From Brevundimonas sp. UBA2388 (lineage in GTDB: Bacteria; Pseudomonadota; Alphaproteobacteria; Caulobacterales; Caulobacteraceae), in NCBI GenBank assembly GCA_002343425.1, contig DDSO01000041.1, positions 1-8,080 of the forward strand: a stretch of 8,080 nucleotides of DNA, written 5' to 3'. The position numbers and the translations under genes are program-made. This document shows, one piece after another, positions 1 through 4,985 of the stretch (its first letter is position 1; each line of letters starts with the position of its first letter). The notes beneath the pieces are model-generated. The model was given only the letters and a program-made list of their open reading frames with translations, was not told the origin of the DNA and searched no databases.

Positions 1-147
1 AGTGATTAGTGATTAGTGATTAGTGATTAGTGGTTAGTGGTTAGTGGTTAGTGGTTAGTGATTAGTGGTTAGTGATTAGTGGTTAGTGGTTAGTGATTAG
101 TGGTTAGTGGTTAGTGGTTAGTGGTTAGTGGTTAGTGGTTAGTGATT
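1..147. repeat. Heptanucleotide tandem array, 21 units of AGTGRTT
   Basis: Twenty-one uninterrupted 7-bp units fill the left edge, each AGTGATT (8 copies) or AGTGGTT (13 copies). Only the fifth base varies; in order the units read A,A,A,A,G,G,G,G,A,G,A,G,G,A,G,G,G,G,G,G,A. The array starts at base 1, so its true length is unknown. Because 7 is not a multiple of 3, the TAG in each unit closes all plus-strand frames within 21 bp, and the TAA of the complement does the same on the minus strand, so nothing can be coded here. It is much richer in A+T than the flanking DNA. Inverted copies of the unit occur at 206-233. Function is unknown; it resembles the short heptameric intergenic repeats that expand by slippage in some bacteria. 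Confidence 0.97.
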
Positions 148-150
148 GCG

Positions 151-172
151 GCCCTTCTGGCAGCGGAAGGGC
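151..172. repeat. Perfect 7-bp stem hairpin between the inverted heptamer blocks
   Basis: GCCCTTC (151-157) and GAAGGGC (166-172) form a perfect 7-bp stem with an 8-nt loop. No T-run follows on either strand, so it is not a classical intrinsic terminator, although it could act as a 3'-end stabilising structure for transcripts arriving from the right. It sits in the 58-bp spacer between the direct heptamer array and its inverted copies, at the centre of a larger possible fold-back. Confidence 0.6.
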
Positions 173-205
173 GGCGCTGACCGCGCCATCGCACAAGCGG
201 CGGCT

Positions 206-233
206 AACCACTAACCACTAGCCACTAGCCACT
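206..233. repeat. Inverted copies of the heptamer (2x AACCACT, 2x AGCCACT)
   Basis: Four contiguous 7-bp units: AACCACT twice, then AGCCACT twice. AACCACT is the exact reverse complement of AGTGGTT in the array at 1-147, and AGCCACT differs from it by one base that still allows a G-U pair in RNA. The block could therefore pair along its full 28 nt with several registers of the array, giving a slippable cruciform or RNA hairpin around the spacer 148-205. Confidence 0.9.
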
Positions 234-248
234 GGCGGCGCAGCCGCC
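234..248 (-). terminator. GC hairpin directly after the stop codon of the 250-1467 gene
   Basis: GGCGGC (234-239) and GCCGCC (243-248) pair perfectly around a 3-nt loop, ending 1 bp short of the TAG stop (250-252 on the minus strand). The position fits a transcript-end structure for the minus-strand gene. There is no U-tract after it, since the next bases on the minus strand are the heptamer units, so intrinsic termination is not certain; it may instead block 3' exonucleases. Confidence 0.4.
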
Positions 249-249
249 G

Positions 250-1467
250 CTACCGCCCGCCGCGCGTCAGCGCCCGGTATTCCACCAGCCGCTCCTTGTC
301 GCGCCGCACCTGATCCGAGACGGCGTTGTCGACGTCCAGCGAGGCGTAACGGACCCAGCCGTCGACGCCCAGCTTGTCCTGGATTGCCGCGACCGGCGTG
401 CGCCAGCGGAAATAGGACAGCCAGCTGACCAGGACGCCCAGCACGGCGGCCAGTCCCTGGAGGGCGCGGAAACCCACTTCACCCGTCTCCGGCGCGGTCT
501 CGAGCGCCAGCACCACGAGGCCGACGATCAGCACCATCGGCGTCATGATCCGCTGCGCCCACCGCATCCAGTAGCGCTCGCGGCGGACCCGCCACAGCTC
601 CATCTGAACGTGCTTTTCGAGATATTCCATCCGCGCGCCCAGCCACATGGTCAGCCGGGTCAGGTACATGGCGCGCTGGCCCCAGCCCTTGCCGTCCTGC
701 TGGAACTGGGTCTCCGCCTGATCGGCCATGGCGCGCGCGGTGGTGAACAGGTTCTGCAGCTCACGGGTCCGTTGAACGACCTCGCGCGACAGTTCGTAGG
801 AGTCGTTTTCCAGCTGGAACCGGTACTGGATGAACAGCACGGCCTGCAGACCCCAGAAAATGCCGAAGGCGGCGATCATCGCGCCGGCGGCGAGGCCCAG
901 ACCCATGGCTTCCGAGCCCGTCCAGTTCGTGAACCAGCCCGGGCCGAGGATGGCCAGAACGGCGAAGGCGGCCATTGCCCCGGCCTGGCTCAGCCGCTTG
1001 ACCGAAACGTGGACGATCAGGGCCTTGAAGACGCGGCGGCCGTAGCTGTGGATGCGGCTGCGGATGTCGGTGTCGACCGGGAACCGCTCCTCGATCTGGC
1101 GACCGAACAGGACGTGGAAGCGATCCGGCTTTCCGTCCGTCTCCCAGAAGGGGAAGATGTCCAGCGGCTGGTTGAAATATTCGTCGATATGCGAGCTGAC
1201 GATCGCCTCGGCCTCGGGCGTGGCGGAGAAATACTCGCTCTCGGAAATGGGGCGCAGAATGCCGTCGCCGCCGCGCAGGGGCGCGCGGCCGTGGTTCGGC
1301 GTCGGCGGCGGCACGGCGCGGTTGGGGCTGTCCTCGGCTCCGCGCGGCGGCGGGTTCGGCGCGGCGTGCAGGCGCGCGTCCTCACCGTGGCCGCCATGGC
1401 CGCCGTCGGACGGCGCGTGGCCCCCATGACCGGGGCCGTGTCCGTGGTTGTGATCGTCGTGCGACAT
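250..1467 (-). CDS. Membrane protein of unknown family with His/Gly-rich N-terminus
   Basis: A 405-aa protein whose family I do not recognise. Residues 1-34 carry nine histidines (3, 6, 8, 10, 14, 17, 24, 27, 34) among Gly and Asp, a composition typical of flexible metal-binding heads. A Pro-rich linker follows (about 35-65), then a soluble segment with an EYF...FPFWETDG stretch (78-112). Four hydrophobic segments are visible at about 161-179, 187-214, 309-323 and 334-353. The second and third are separated by some 95 charged residues (215-308) with helical, possibly coiled-coil character and many Arg, Glu, Trp and Met. The C-terminus (354-405) is charged. The start has AAGGGA about 13 nt upstream, which is distant for a ribosome site, but the reading frame is intact from there. 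It lies 143 bp downstream of the DUF2214 gene on the same strand, so the two could be co-transcribed. A metal-related role is suggested only by composition. Confidence 0.85.
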   Translation of the reverse strand: MSHDDHNHGHGPGHGGHAPSDGGHGGHGEDARLHAAPNPPPRGAEDSPNRAVPPPTPNHGRAPLRGGDGILRPISESEYFSATPEAEAIVSSHIDEYFNQPLDIFPFWETDGKPDRFHVLFGRQIEERFPVDTDIRSRIHSYGRRVFKALIVHVSVKRLSQAGAMAAFAVLAILGPGWFTNWTGSEAMGLGLAAGAMIAAFGIFWGLQAVLFIQYRFQLENDSYELSREVVQRTRELQNLFTTARAMADQAETQFQQDGKGWGQRAMYLTRLTMWLGARMEYLEKHVQMELWRVRRERYWMRWAQRIMTPMVLIVGLVVLALETAPETGEVGFRALQGLAAVLGVLVSWLSYFRWRTPVAAIQDKLGVDGWVRYASLDVDNAVSDQVRRDKERLVEYRALTRGGR

Positions 1468-1610
1468 GGCGCTTCGGCGGTCCCTTGAATCGTCAGCCCT
1501 GCAGTATGGCAGATCGCGCCGCCGGGCGGACGGCGTTCCCCTCGGGCGCGAAGCGGCGCCGCAGGCTAGATATCGGCGTTAACCCTGCCTCCCGGCAAGT
1601 GAAGTTTGAG
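1468..1610. other. Intergenic gap between two minus-strand genes
   Basis: This 143-bp stretch separates the DUF2214 stop from the start of the His-rich membrane protein. It holds a GCGGCGCCGC palindrome at about 1554-1563 and GTTAAC at 1579-1584. Read on the minus strand, TTGCCG near 1592-1597 and an A+T-rich GATATC around 1570-1575 could form a poor promoter, but the match is too weak to call. No terminator with a U-run and no small gene is visible. Confidence 0.5.
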
Positions 1611-2051
1611 TCAGAACGGATATCGCGCCATGACGGCGGCGCAGGCGAGCAGCGGAACCAGCAGCAGCGCCTCCAGCCCGACCCATGTCCGCTCGCGCTT
1701 CAGCTCTTGCGCGGGGGGCGTGAAGGCGACGGCGCCCGCGGAGGTCTTGCGCCAGCGGATGAACAGCAGCGTCGGCCCGATCGAGACGAGGCCGAGGGCC
1801 AGAAACAGGCCCACCTTGCCCCAGAAGAAGGGGTTGGCTTCGTAGAAGGCCCAGCCCTTTCCGCCCCAGATCACCCGGCAGACGCCAATGGCGACGACGA
1901 GGCCCGCGACGAGACCGTAGCGACCGTCCACCCTGACCAGCCGGGCCGGGTCGACCGTGGCTTCCTTCAGGCTCAGTCCTTCCATCGCCAGCAGGGCGAC
2001 AAGGCCGAAGACCAGGATGTGGTGGAGAATGGCCAGTCCCAGATCGAGCAC
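1611..2051 (-). CDS. DUF2214 family four-helix membrane protein
   Basis: The 146-aa product resembles DUF2214 (PF09980-type) inner-membrane proteins of proteobacteria, whose function is unknown. Four membrane segments are seen at about 3-24, 45-63, 77-98 and 124-142. Features I associate with the family are the paired His 10-11 in helix 1, the Asp-Gly-Arg-Tyr before helix 2, the NPFFWGK stretch at 73-79 leading into helix 3, the IRWRK after helix 3, and a PP-containing linker before helix 4. I chose the GTG at 2051 because AAGGAGG lies 5 nt upstream of it; an upstream in-frame GTG at 2105 would add 18 hydrophilic residues, lies inside crcB and has no such site. The gene is divergent from crcB across 47 bp and sits upstream of the His-rich membrane protein. 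Length and topology are ordinary for the family. Confidence 0.88.
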   Translation of the reverse strand: MLDLGLAILHHILVFGLVALLAMEGLSLKEATVDPARLVRVDGRYGLVAGLVVAIGVCRVIWGGKGWAFYEANPFFWGKVGLFLALGLVSIGPTLLFIRWRKTSAGAVAFTPPAQELKRERTWVGLEALLLVPLLACAAVMARYPF

Positions 2052-2054
2052 ATG

Positions 2055-2061
2055 CGCCTCC
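2055..2061 (-). promoter_or_regulatory. Strong ribosome site that fixes the GTG start of the DUF2214 gene
   Basis: On the minus strand AAGGAGG is followed by 5 nt and then GTG at 2051-2049, in frame with the first membrane helix. An ATG overlapping this GTG (CATGTG context) is out of frame. This near-perfect anti-16S match sets the start at 2051. Confidence 0.8.
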
Positions 2062-2081
2062 TTCGTTTTGTCGCCGGGTCG

Positions 2082-2110
2082 AGTATAAGCGCCGCAATAT
2101 GACACGTCTT
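2082..2110 (-). promoter_or_regulatory. Candidate promoter for the DUF2214 gene
   Basis: Read on the minus strand, AAGACG (2110-2105) and TATACT (2087-2082) are separated by exactly 17 bp. The -10 matches TATAAT at 5 of 6 positions, and the -35 keeps the GACG of the Caulobacter-type TTGACG. A start near 2075 would give a leader of about 24 nt carrying the AAGGAGG site. The -35 element lies inside the first codons of crcB. No experiment supports it, so this is a motif-level call. Confidence 0.45.
2084..2098 (+). promoter_or_regulatory. Candidate -10 for crcB, suggesting a leaderless mRNA
   Basis: TATAAG at 2084-2089 matches TATAAT at 5 of 6 positions and ends 9 bp before the crcB ATG, so transcription would begin at or within a few bases of the ATG. 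No Shine-Dalgarno sequence precedes crcB, which agrees with leaderless translation, common in Caulobacterales. There is no good -35 at the expected distance. The element overlaps the minus-strand -10 of the DUF2214 gene. Confidence 0.35.
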
Positions 2111-2494
2111 CTGATCGTCGCAGCCGGGGGCGCCCTCGGCGCTGTCGCCCGCTACGGGGCCGGCGTCTGGGCCCAGCGCCTGCTTCCGGGCGCCCAGTGG
2201 CCGTGGGCCACGCTGACGGTCAATGTCGCCGGCGGCCTGCTGATGGGGCTGCTGGCGGGCTGGCTGGCGTTCCGGGGCGGCGCCCACAGCGAGAGCCTGC
2301 GCCTGTTCGCCGCCGTCGGGGTGCTGGGCGGGTTCACCACCTTCTCGGCCTTTTCGCTGGAGGCGGCGCTGATGATCGAGCGCCGTCAATTGGCCATGGC
2401 GGGCGGTTATGTCGCCGCCTCGGTGGTCCTGTCGATCGCCGCCCTGTTTATCGGCCTGATGGTCGCCCGCCGCGCCTTCGGAGCCCCCCTTTGA
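2099..2494 (+). CDS. crcB: CrcB/Fluc fluoride ion channel
   Basis: The 131-aa protein is a CrcB/Fluc fluoride channel, an inner-membrane dual-topology dimer that lets toxic cytoplasmic fluoride leave the cell. Visible family marks are the N-terminal GGALGAVARY (10-19), Asn42 in the TLTVNVAGG stretch of helix 2, the GGFTTFSAFSLE signature (77-88) with the two pore phenylalanines Phe82 and Phe85, and Ser112 in helix 4. Four hydrophobic helices and a length near 125-130 aa are as expected. ATG 2099 has no Shine-Dalgarno and may be leaderless. It is the first gene of a tight operon with the pseudouridine synthase, HAD phosphatase and ATP12 genes; its stop overlaps the next start (TTGA). No crcB-type fluoride riboswitch fits in the 47-bp leader, so fluoride control by that route is unlikely. 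The call is secure. Confidence 0.97.
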   Translation: MTRLLIVAAGGALGAVARYGAGVWAQRLLPGAQWPWATLTVNVAGGLLMGLLAGWLAFRGGAHSESLRLFAAVGVLGGFTTFSAFSLEAALMIERRQLAMAGGYVAASVVLSIAALFIGLMVARRAFGAPL

Positions 2495-3525
2495 CTGACG
2501 AACCCATTCAAGAGTCCGAACCAGCCCCCAAGCGCGAGGTGCTGACGATCTATGTCGCCGAGGCCGAGGACGGCATTCGTCTCGACCGCTGGTTCCGCCG
2601 GCGCTGGCCGCACCTGTCCAACATCCAGGTGCAGAAGATGGCCCGCAGCGGCCAGATCCGCGTTGACGGCGCCCGCATCAAGCCCGAAGGCCGGCTGACC
2701 GCAGGCGCCGCCGTGCGCGTCCCGCCGATCCCCGACGACACCTCGCGCCAGGCCGGCGACGTCCACACCCTGTCCCCACAGGATATAAAGTTCGCCAAAT
2801 CCCTCGTGCTCTACGAGGACGACATGGTCATCGCCATCAACAAGCCCCACGGCCTGGCCGTCCAGGGCGGCACCAAGACCAGCCGCCACGTCGACCGCCT
2901 GCTGTCGGCCTGGGGGGAGGGGATGGACCGCCCGCGTCTGGTGCACCGGCTCGACCGCGACACCTCCGGCGTCCTGCTGCTCGGCAAGGGGCCGGAGGCG
3001 GCCAAGCGGCTGGCCGGGGCCTTCGCCCGGCGTCAGGCGAAGAAGACCTACTGGGCCATCGTCATCGGCAATCCCAAGCCCGCCGCCGGCCAGATCGACA
3101 TGCCGCTGAAGAAGACCGGCATCAACGATTTCGAGATGATGCGCCCGGCCGACCGCAAGGACCCGCGCGCCGAGCCGGCCGAGACCGCCTTCGCCACCAT
3201 CAGCCGCGCCGCCCACCGGGCCAGCTGGATGGCCCTGCGCCCCTTCACCGGCCGGACCCACCAGCTACGCGCCCACATGGCCGGCATCGGCCATCCGATC
3301 CTCGGCGATCCGAAATACGGGGACGAGAAGTCGAAGGAGCTGTCCGGGCCGCTGAAACTGCAGCTGCACGCCCGCAGCATCGAGCTGGAGCATCCGCGCG
3401 GCGGCATGCTGAAGGTGACGGCGCCGCTGAGCCCCGAGATGAAGGCCGGCATGGCCCATTTCGGCTTCGAGGAGTCCGAGGGCGACGAGAGCGATCCGTT
3501 CGAAGGGGTGAAGCGGCAGCGATGA
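2491..3525 (+). CDS. RluA/RluC-family 23S rRNA pseudouridine synthase
   Basis: A 344-aa enzyme converting uridine to pseudouridine in RNA; the two-domain layout matches RluC/RluD types acting on 23S rRNA. Residues about 27-80 form an S4 RNA-binding domain (RLDRWFRRRWP...QVQKMARSGQIRVDG). The catalytic domain spans about 105-315, with the hallmark HRLDRDTSG at 152-160, where Asp155 is the nucleophile, plus GRTHQLRAH at 254-262 and LHA at 292-294. The C-terminal 25 residues are acidic. I chose TTG 2491 because it overlaps the crcB stop as TTGA and has GGAG 7 nt upstream; no ATG occurs in the frame before the S4 domain, and the next alternative, GTG 2539, would trim 16 residues. The stop overlaps the next gene as ATGA, so translation is probably coupled. 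The target uridines (RluC: 955/2504/2580 in E. coli) cannot be read from the sequence, so I give no symbol. Confidence 0.93.
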   Translation: MTDEPIQESEPAPKREVLTIYVAEAEDGIRLDRWFRRRWPHLSNIQVQKMARSGQIRVDGARIKPEGRLTAGAAVRVPPIPDDTSRQAGDVHTLSPQDIKFAKSLVLYEDDMVIAINKPHGLAVQGGTKTSRHVDRLLSAWGEGMDRPRLVHRLDRDTSGVLLLGKGPEAAKRLAGAFARRQAKKTYWAIVIGNPKPAAGQIDMPLKKTGINDFEMMRPADRKDPRAEPAETAFATISRAAHRASWMALRPFTGRTHQLRAHMAGIGHPILGDPKYGDEKSKELSGPLKLQLHARSIELEHPRGGMLKVTAPLSPEMKAGMAHFGFEESEGDESDPFEGVKRQR

Positions 3526-4199
3526 GCCGACCTCTCGCAGTCTTCGACATCGACGGCACCCTCGTCGACAGCCGCGCCTCGATCCATCGCGCCGCCTGCG
3601 AGGCCGCGCGGGCCATCGGCCTGCCCGAGCCCGACTACGATCGTGTCCGCAAGATCGTCGGTTTGTCGCTGGAGCACGCCATGTCGGTGCTGGAGCCGGG
3701 GCTCGATGCGCCGACCCTGGCCCGTTTCGTCGCCGGCTTCCGCGCCAGCTTCAACCGCATGTACGAAGAGGGGCACGAGGAGCCCCTCTATCCCGAGGCA
3801 ACGGCCACCCTGCGTCGCCTGCATCGCGACGGCTGGCGGCTGGCGCTGGCGACGGGACAGAATCGCCGCGGCGTGGCCCGCAACCTGGCCCGCGAGGGCT
3901 GGGCCGACATGTTCATCTCGTCCCACTGCGCCGAGGACGGGCCGGGCAAGCCCGACCCCGCCATGCTCCACGCCGCCATGGCCGCCTGCGACGCCTGTCC
4001 GGCCACCACCCTGATGATCGGCGACACCGCCCACGACATCCGGATGGCCATCAATGCCGGCGTCCTCCCGCTCGGCGTCGCCTGGGGCTTCCATACGGTC
4101 GAGGAACAGCAGGCCGCCGGGGCCCGCCACGTCGCCCGATCCTTCGCCGAACTGACCGTGGTGCTGGACGGCTTCGCCGACCTGACACGCGCCGCCTGA
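3522..4199 (+). CDS. HAD-IA family phosphatase (phosphoglycolate phosphatase-like)
   Basis: A 225-aa haloacid dehalogenase superfamily hydrolase that should dephosphorylate a small phosphorylated metabolite in the cytoplasm. All four HAD motifs are intact: motif I DIDGT with nucleophile Asp9 and acid/base Asp11, motif II Thr111 in the LATGQ stretch, motif III Lys143 in GPGKPDP, and motif IV with Asp168 and Asp172 in MIGDTAHD. The helical C1 cap lies between motifs I and II (about 15-85), as in Gph/PGP-type enzymes. ATG 3522 overlaps the upstream stop (ATGA), a coupled arrangement, and the ATP12 gene begins 18 bp after its stop. A HAD hydrolase between an RluC-type synthase and ATP12 is, as I recall, a common alphaproteobacterial order, which hints at a housekeeping role such as damage clean-up. 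The substrate is unknown; phosphoglycolate is only a guess. Confidence 0.92.
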   Translation: MSRPLAVFDIDGTLVDSRASIHRAACEAARAIGLPEPDYDRVRKIVGLSLEHAMSVLEPGLDAPTLARFVAGFRASFNRMYEEGHEEPLYPEATATLRRLHRDGWRLALATGQNRRGVARNLAREGWADMFISSHCAEDGPGKPDPAMLHAAMAACDACPATTLMIGDTAHDIRMAINAGVLPLGVAWGFHTVEEQQAAGARHVARSFAELTVVLDGFADLTRAA

Positions 4200-4217
4200 G
4201 ACCGCCCGAGACCTCGC

Positions 4218-4985
4218 ATGAGCCACATCCCGCCCCTCGATCCCAACGTCGCCGCCCGCAAGGGCTTCCGTGAGTCCGAAGAGCGCCTCAAACGCTTCTG
4301 GACCGCGGTCGACGTGGCGGAAGCCGAGGGCGGCTGGGCCGTCACGCTGGACGGCCGCACGCCGAAGACGCCCGCCCACGCTCCCCTGCGCCTGCCGACC
4401 GAGGCCGCGGCGCGGCTGGCGGCCGACGAATGGGCCGCCCAGGGCGAGTTTATCGATCCCGCGACCATGCCCGCCACCCGTCTGGCCTCGACCGCCATCG
4501 ACCGGGTCAGCCAGGTCCGCGAGGCCGTGGCCGAGGAGATCGCCGCCTTCGCCGGCTCGGACCTTCTCTGCTACCTCGCCGACCATCCGACCTCGCTGGC
4601 GGTGGAGCAGGCCCGCGAATGGACGCCGTGGCGCGACTGGGCGGCGATCGAACTGGGCGTCGTCCTCGAACCCGCCGAGGGCATCTGCCACCGGGCCCAG
4701 GACCCCGCCGCCATCGCCCGCGTCACTGAACTGGCGCTGCGGCTCGACGACTTCGCCCTGACCGGCCTGGCCCTGGCGACGCCCCTGCTGGGTTCGGCGG
4801 TCCTCGCCATGGCGCTCCAGCGCGGCGTGCTGACGGGCGACGCGGCCTTCGAGCTCAGCCGTCTCGACGAGGCCTTCCAGGAACGGCAGTGGGGCGTCGA
4901 CGCCGAGGCCGCCGAACGCACCGCCGCCCGCCGCGCCGAGGCCGTGCTGCTGGACAACTGGTTCCGGGCGTTGGGACGGTCCTAG
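4218..4985 (+). CDS. ATP12 family F1-ATPase assembly chaperone
   Basis: The 255-aa product is an ATP12-family chaperone, which in mitochondria holds the F1 alpha subunit until the alpha3-beta3 ring assembles; bacterial members, found mainly in alphaproteobacteria, are presumed to do the same in the cytoplasm. Family stretches seen are KRFW (25-28), LDGRTPKTPA (44-53) with PLRLPT (56-61), the MPATRLASTAIDR block (84-96), LLGSAVLAMAL (190-200) and the closing FELSRLDEAFQERQWGVD (211-228). Length is normal. ATG 4218 lies 18 bp after the HAD stop with only a weak upstream purine stretch (CGAGA). It is last in the crcB operon, and its stop TAG shares a CTAG palindrome with the stop of the convergent serine hydrolase gene, leaving no room for a terminator. 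Confidence 0.95.
   Translation: MSHIPPLDPNVAARKGFRESEERLKRFWTAVDVAEAEGGWAVTLDGRTPKTPAHAPLRLPTEAAARLAADEWAAQGEFIDPATMPATRLASTAIDRVSQVREAVAEEIAAFAGSDLLCYLADHPTSLAVEQAREWTPWRDWAAIELGVVLEPAEGICHRAQDPAAIARVTELALRLDDFALTGLALATPLLGSAVLAMALQRGVLTGDAAFELSRLDEAFQERQWGVDAEAAERTAARRAEAVLLDNWFRALGRS

Noticed and set aside
1..233. Telomere or CRISPR array
   Set aside because: The units are contiguous 7-mers with no spacers, so it is not CRISPR. Units resemble telomeric repeats only in length; the array is internal to gene-bearing DNA with inverted copies and nothing suggests a linear end.
610..1488. A 292-codon open frame on the plus strand
   Set aside because: Antisense to the membrane protein gene 250-1467, which has coherent membrane segments and a plausible start; the plus-strand translation has no such structure.
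1468..1620. GANTC sites (1487-1491, 1608-1612) as CcrM-dependent cell-cycle control
   Set aside because: GANTC also occurs inside several genes here at ordinary frequency, and no CtrA-type TTAA-N7-TTAA box accompanies it.
2052..2098. Fluoride (crcB-motif) riboswitch upstream of crcB
   Set aside because: Only 47 bp separate crcB from the divergent gene, the predicted mRNA may be leaderless, and no pseudoknot-like fold with the conserved GGNGAU start is seen.
2052..2105. Upstream GTG (2105) as start of the DUF2214 gene
   Set aside because: It would add 18 hydrophilic residues before the first helix and overlap crcB, and it lacks a ribosome site, while GTG 2051 has AAGGAGG 5 nt away.
2197..2490. 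Extension of the pseudouridine synthase frame into crcB
   Set aside because: The extra 98 codons are an Arg/Gly-rich out-of-frame reading of crcB with no S4 or other domain, and the TTG at 2491 has its own ribosome site.
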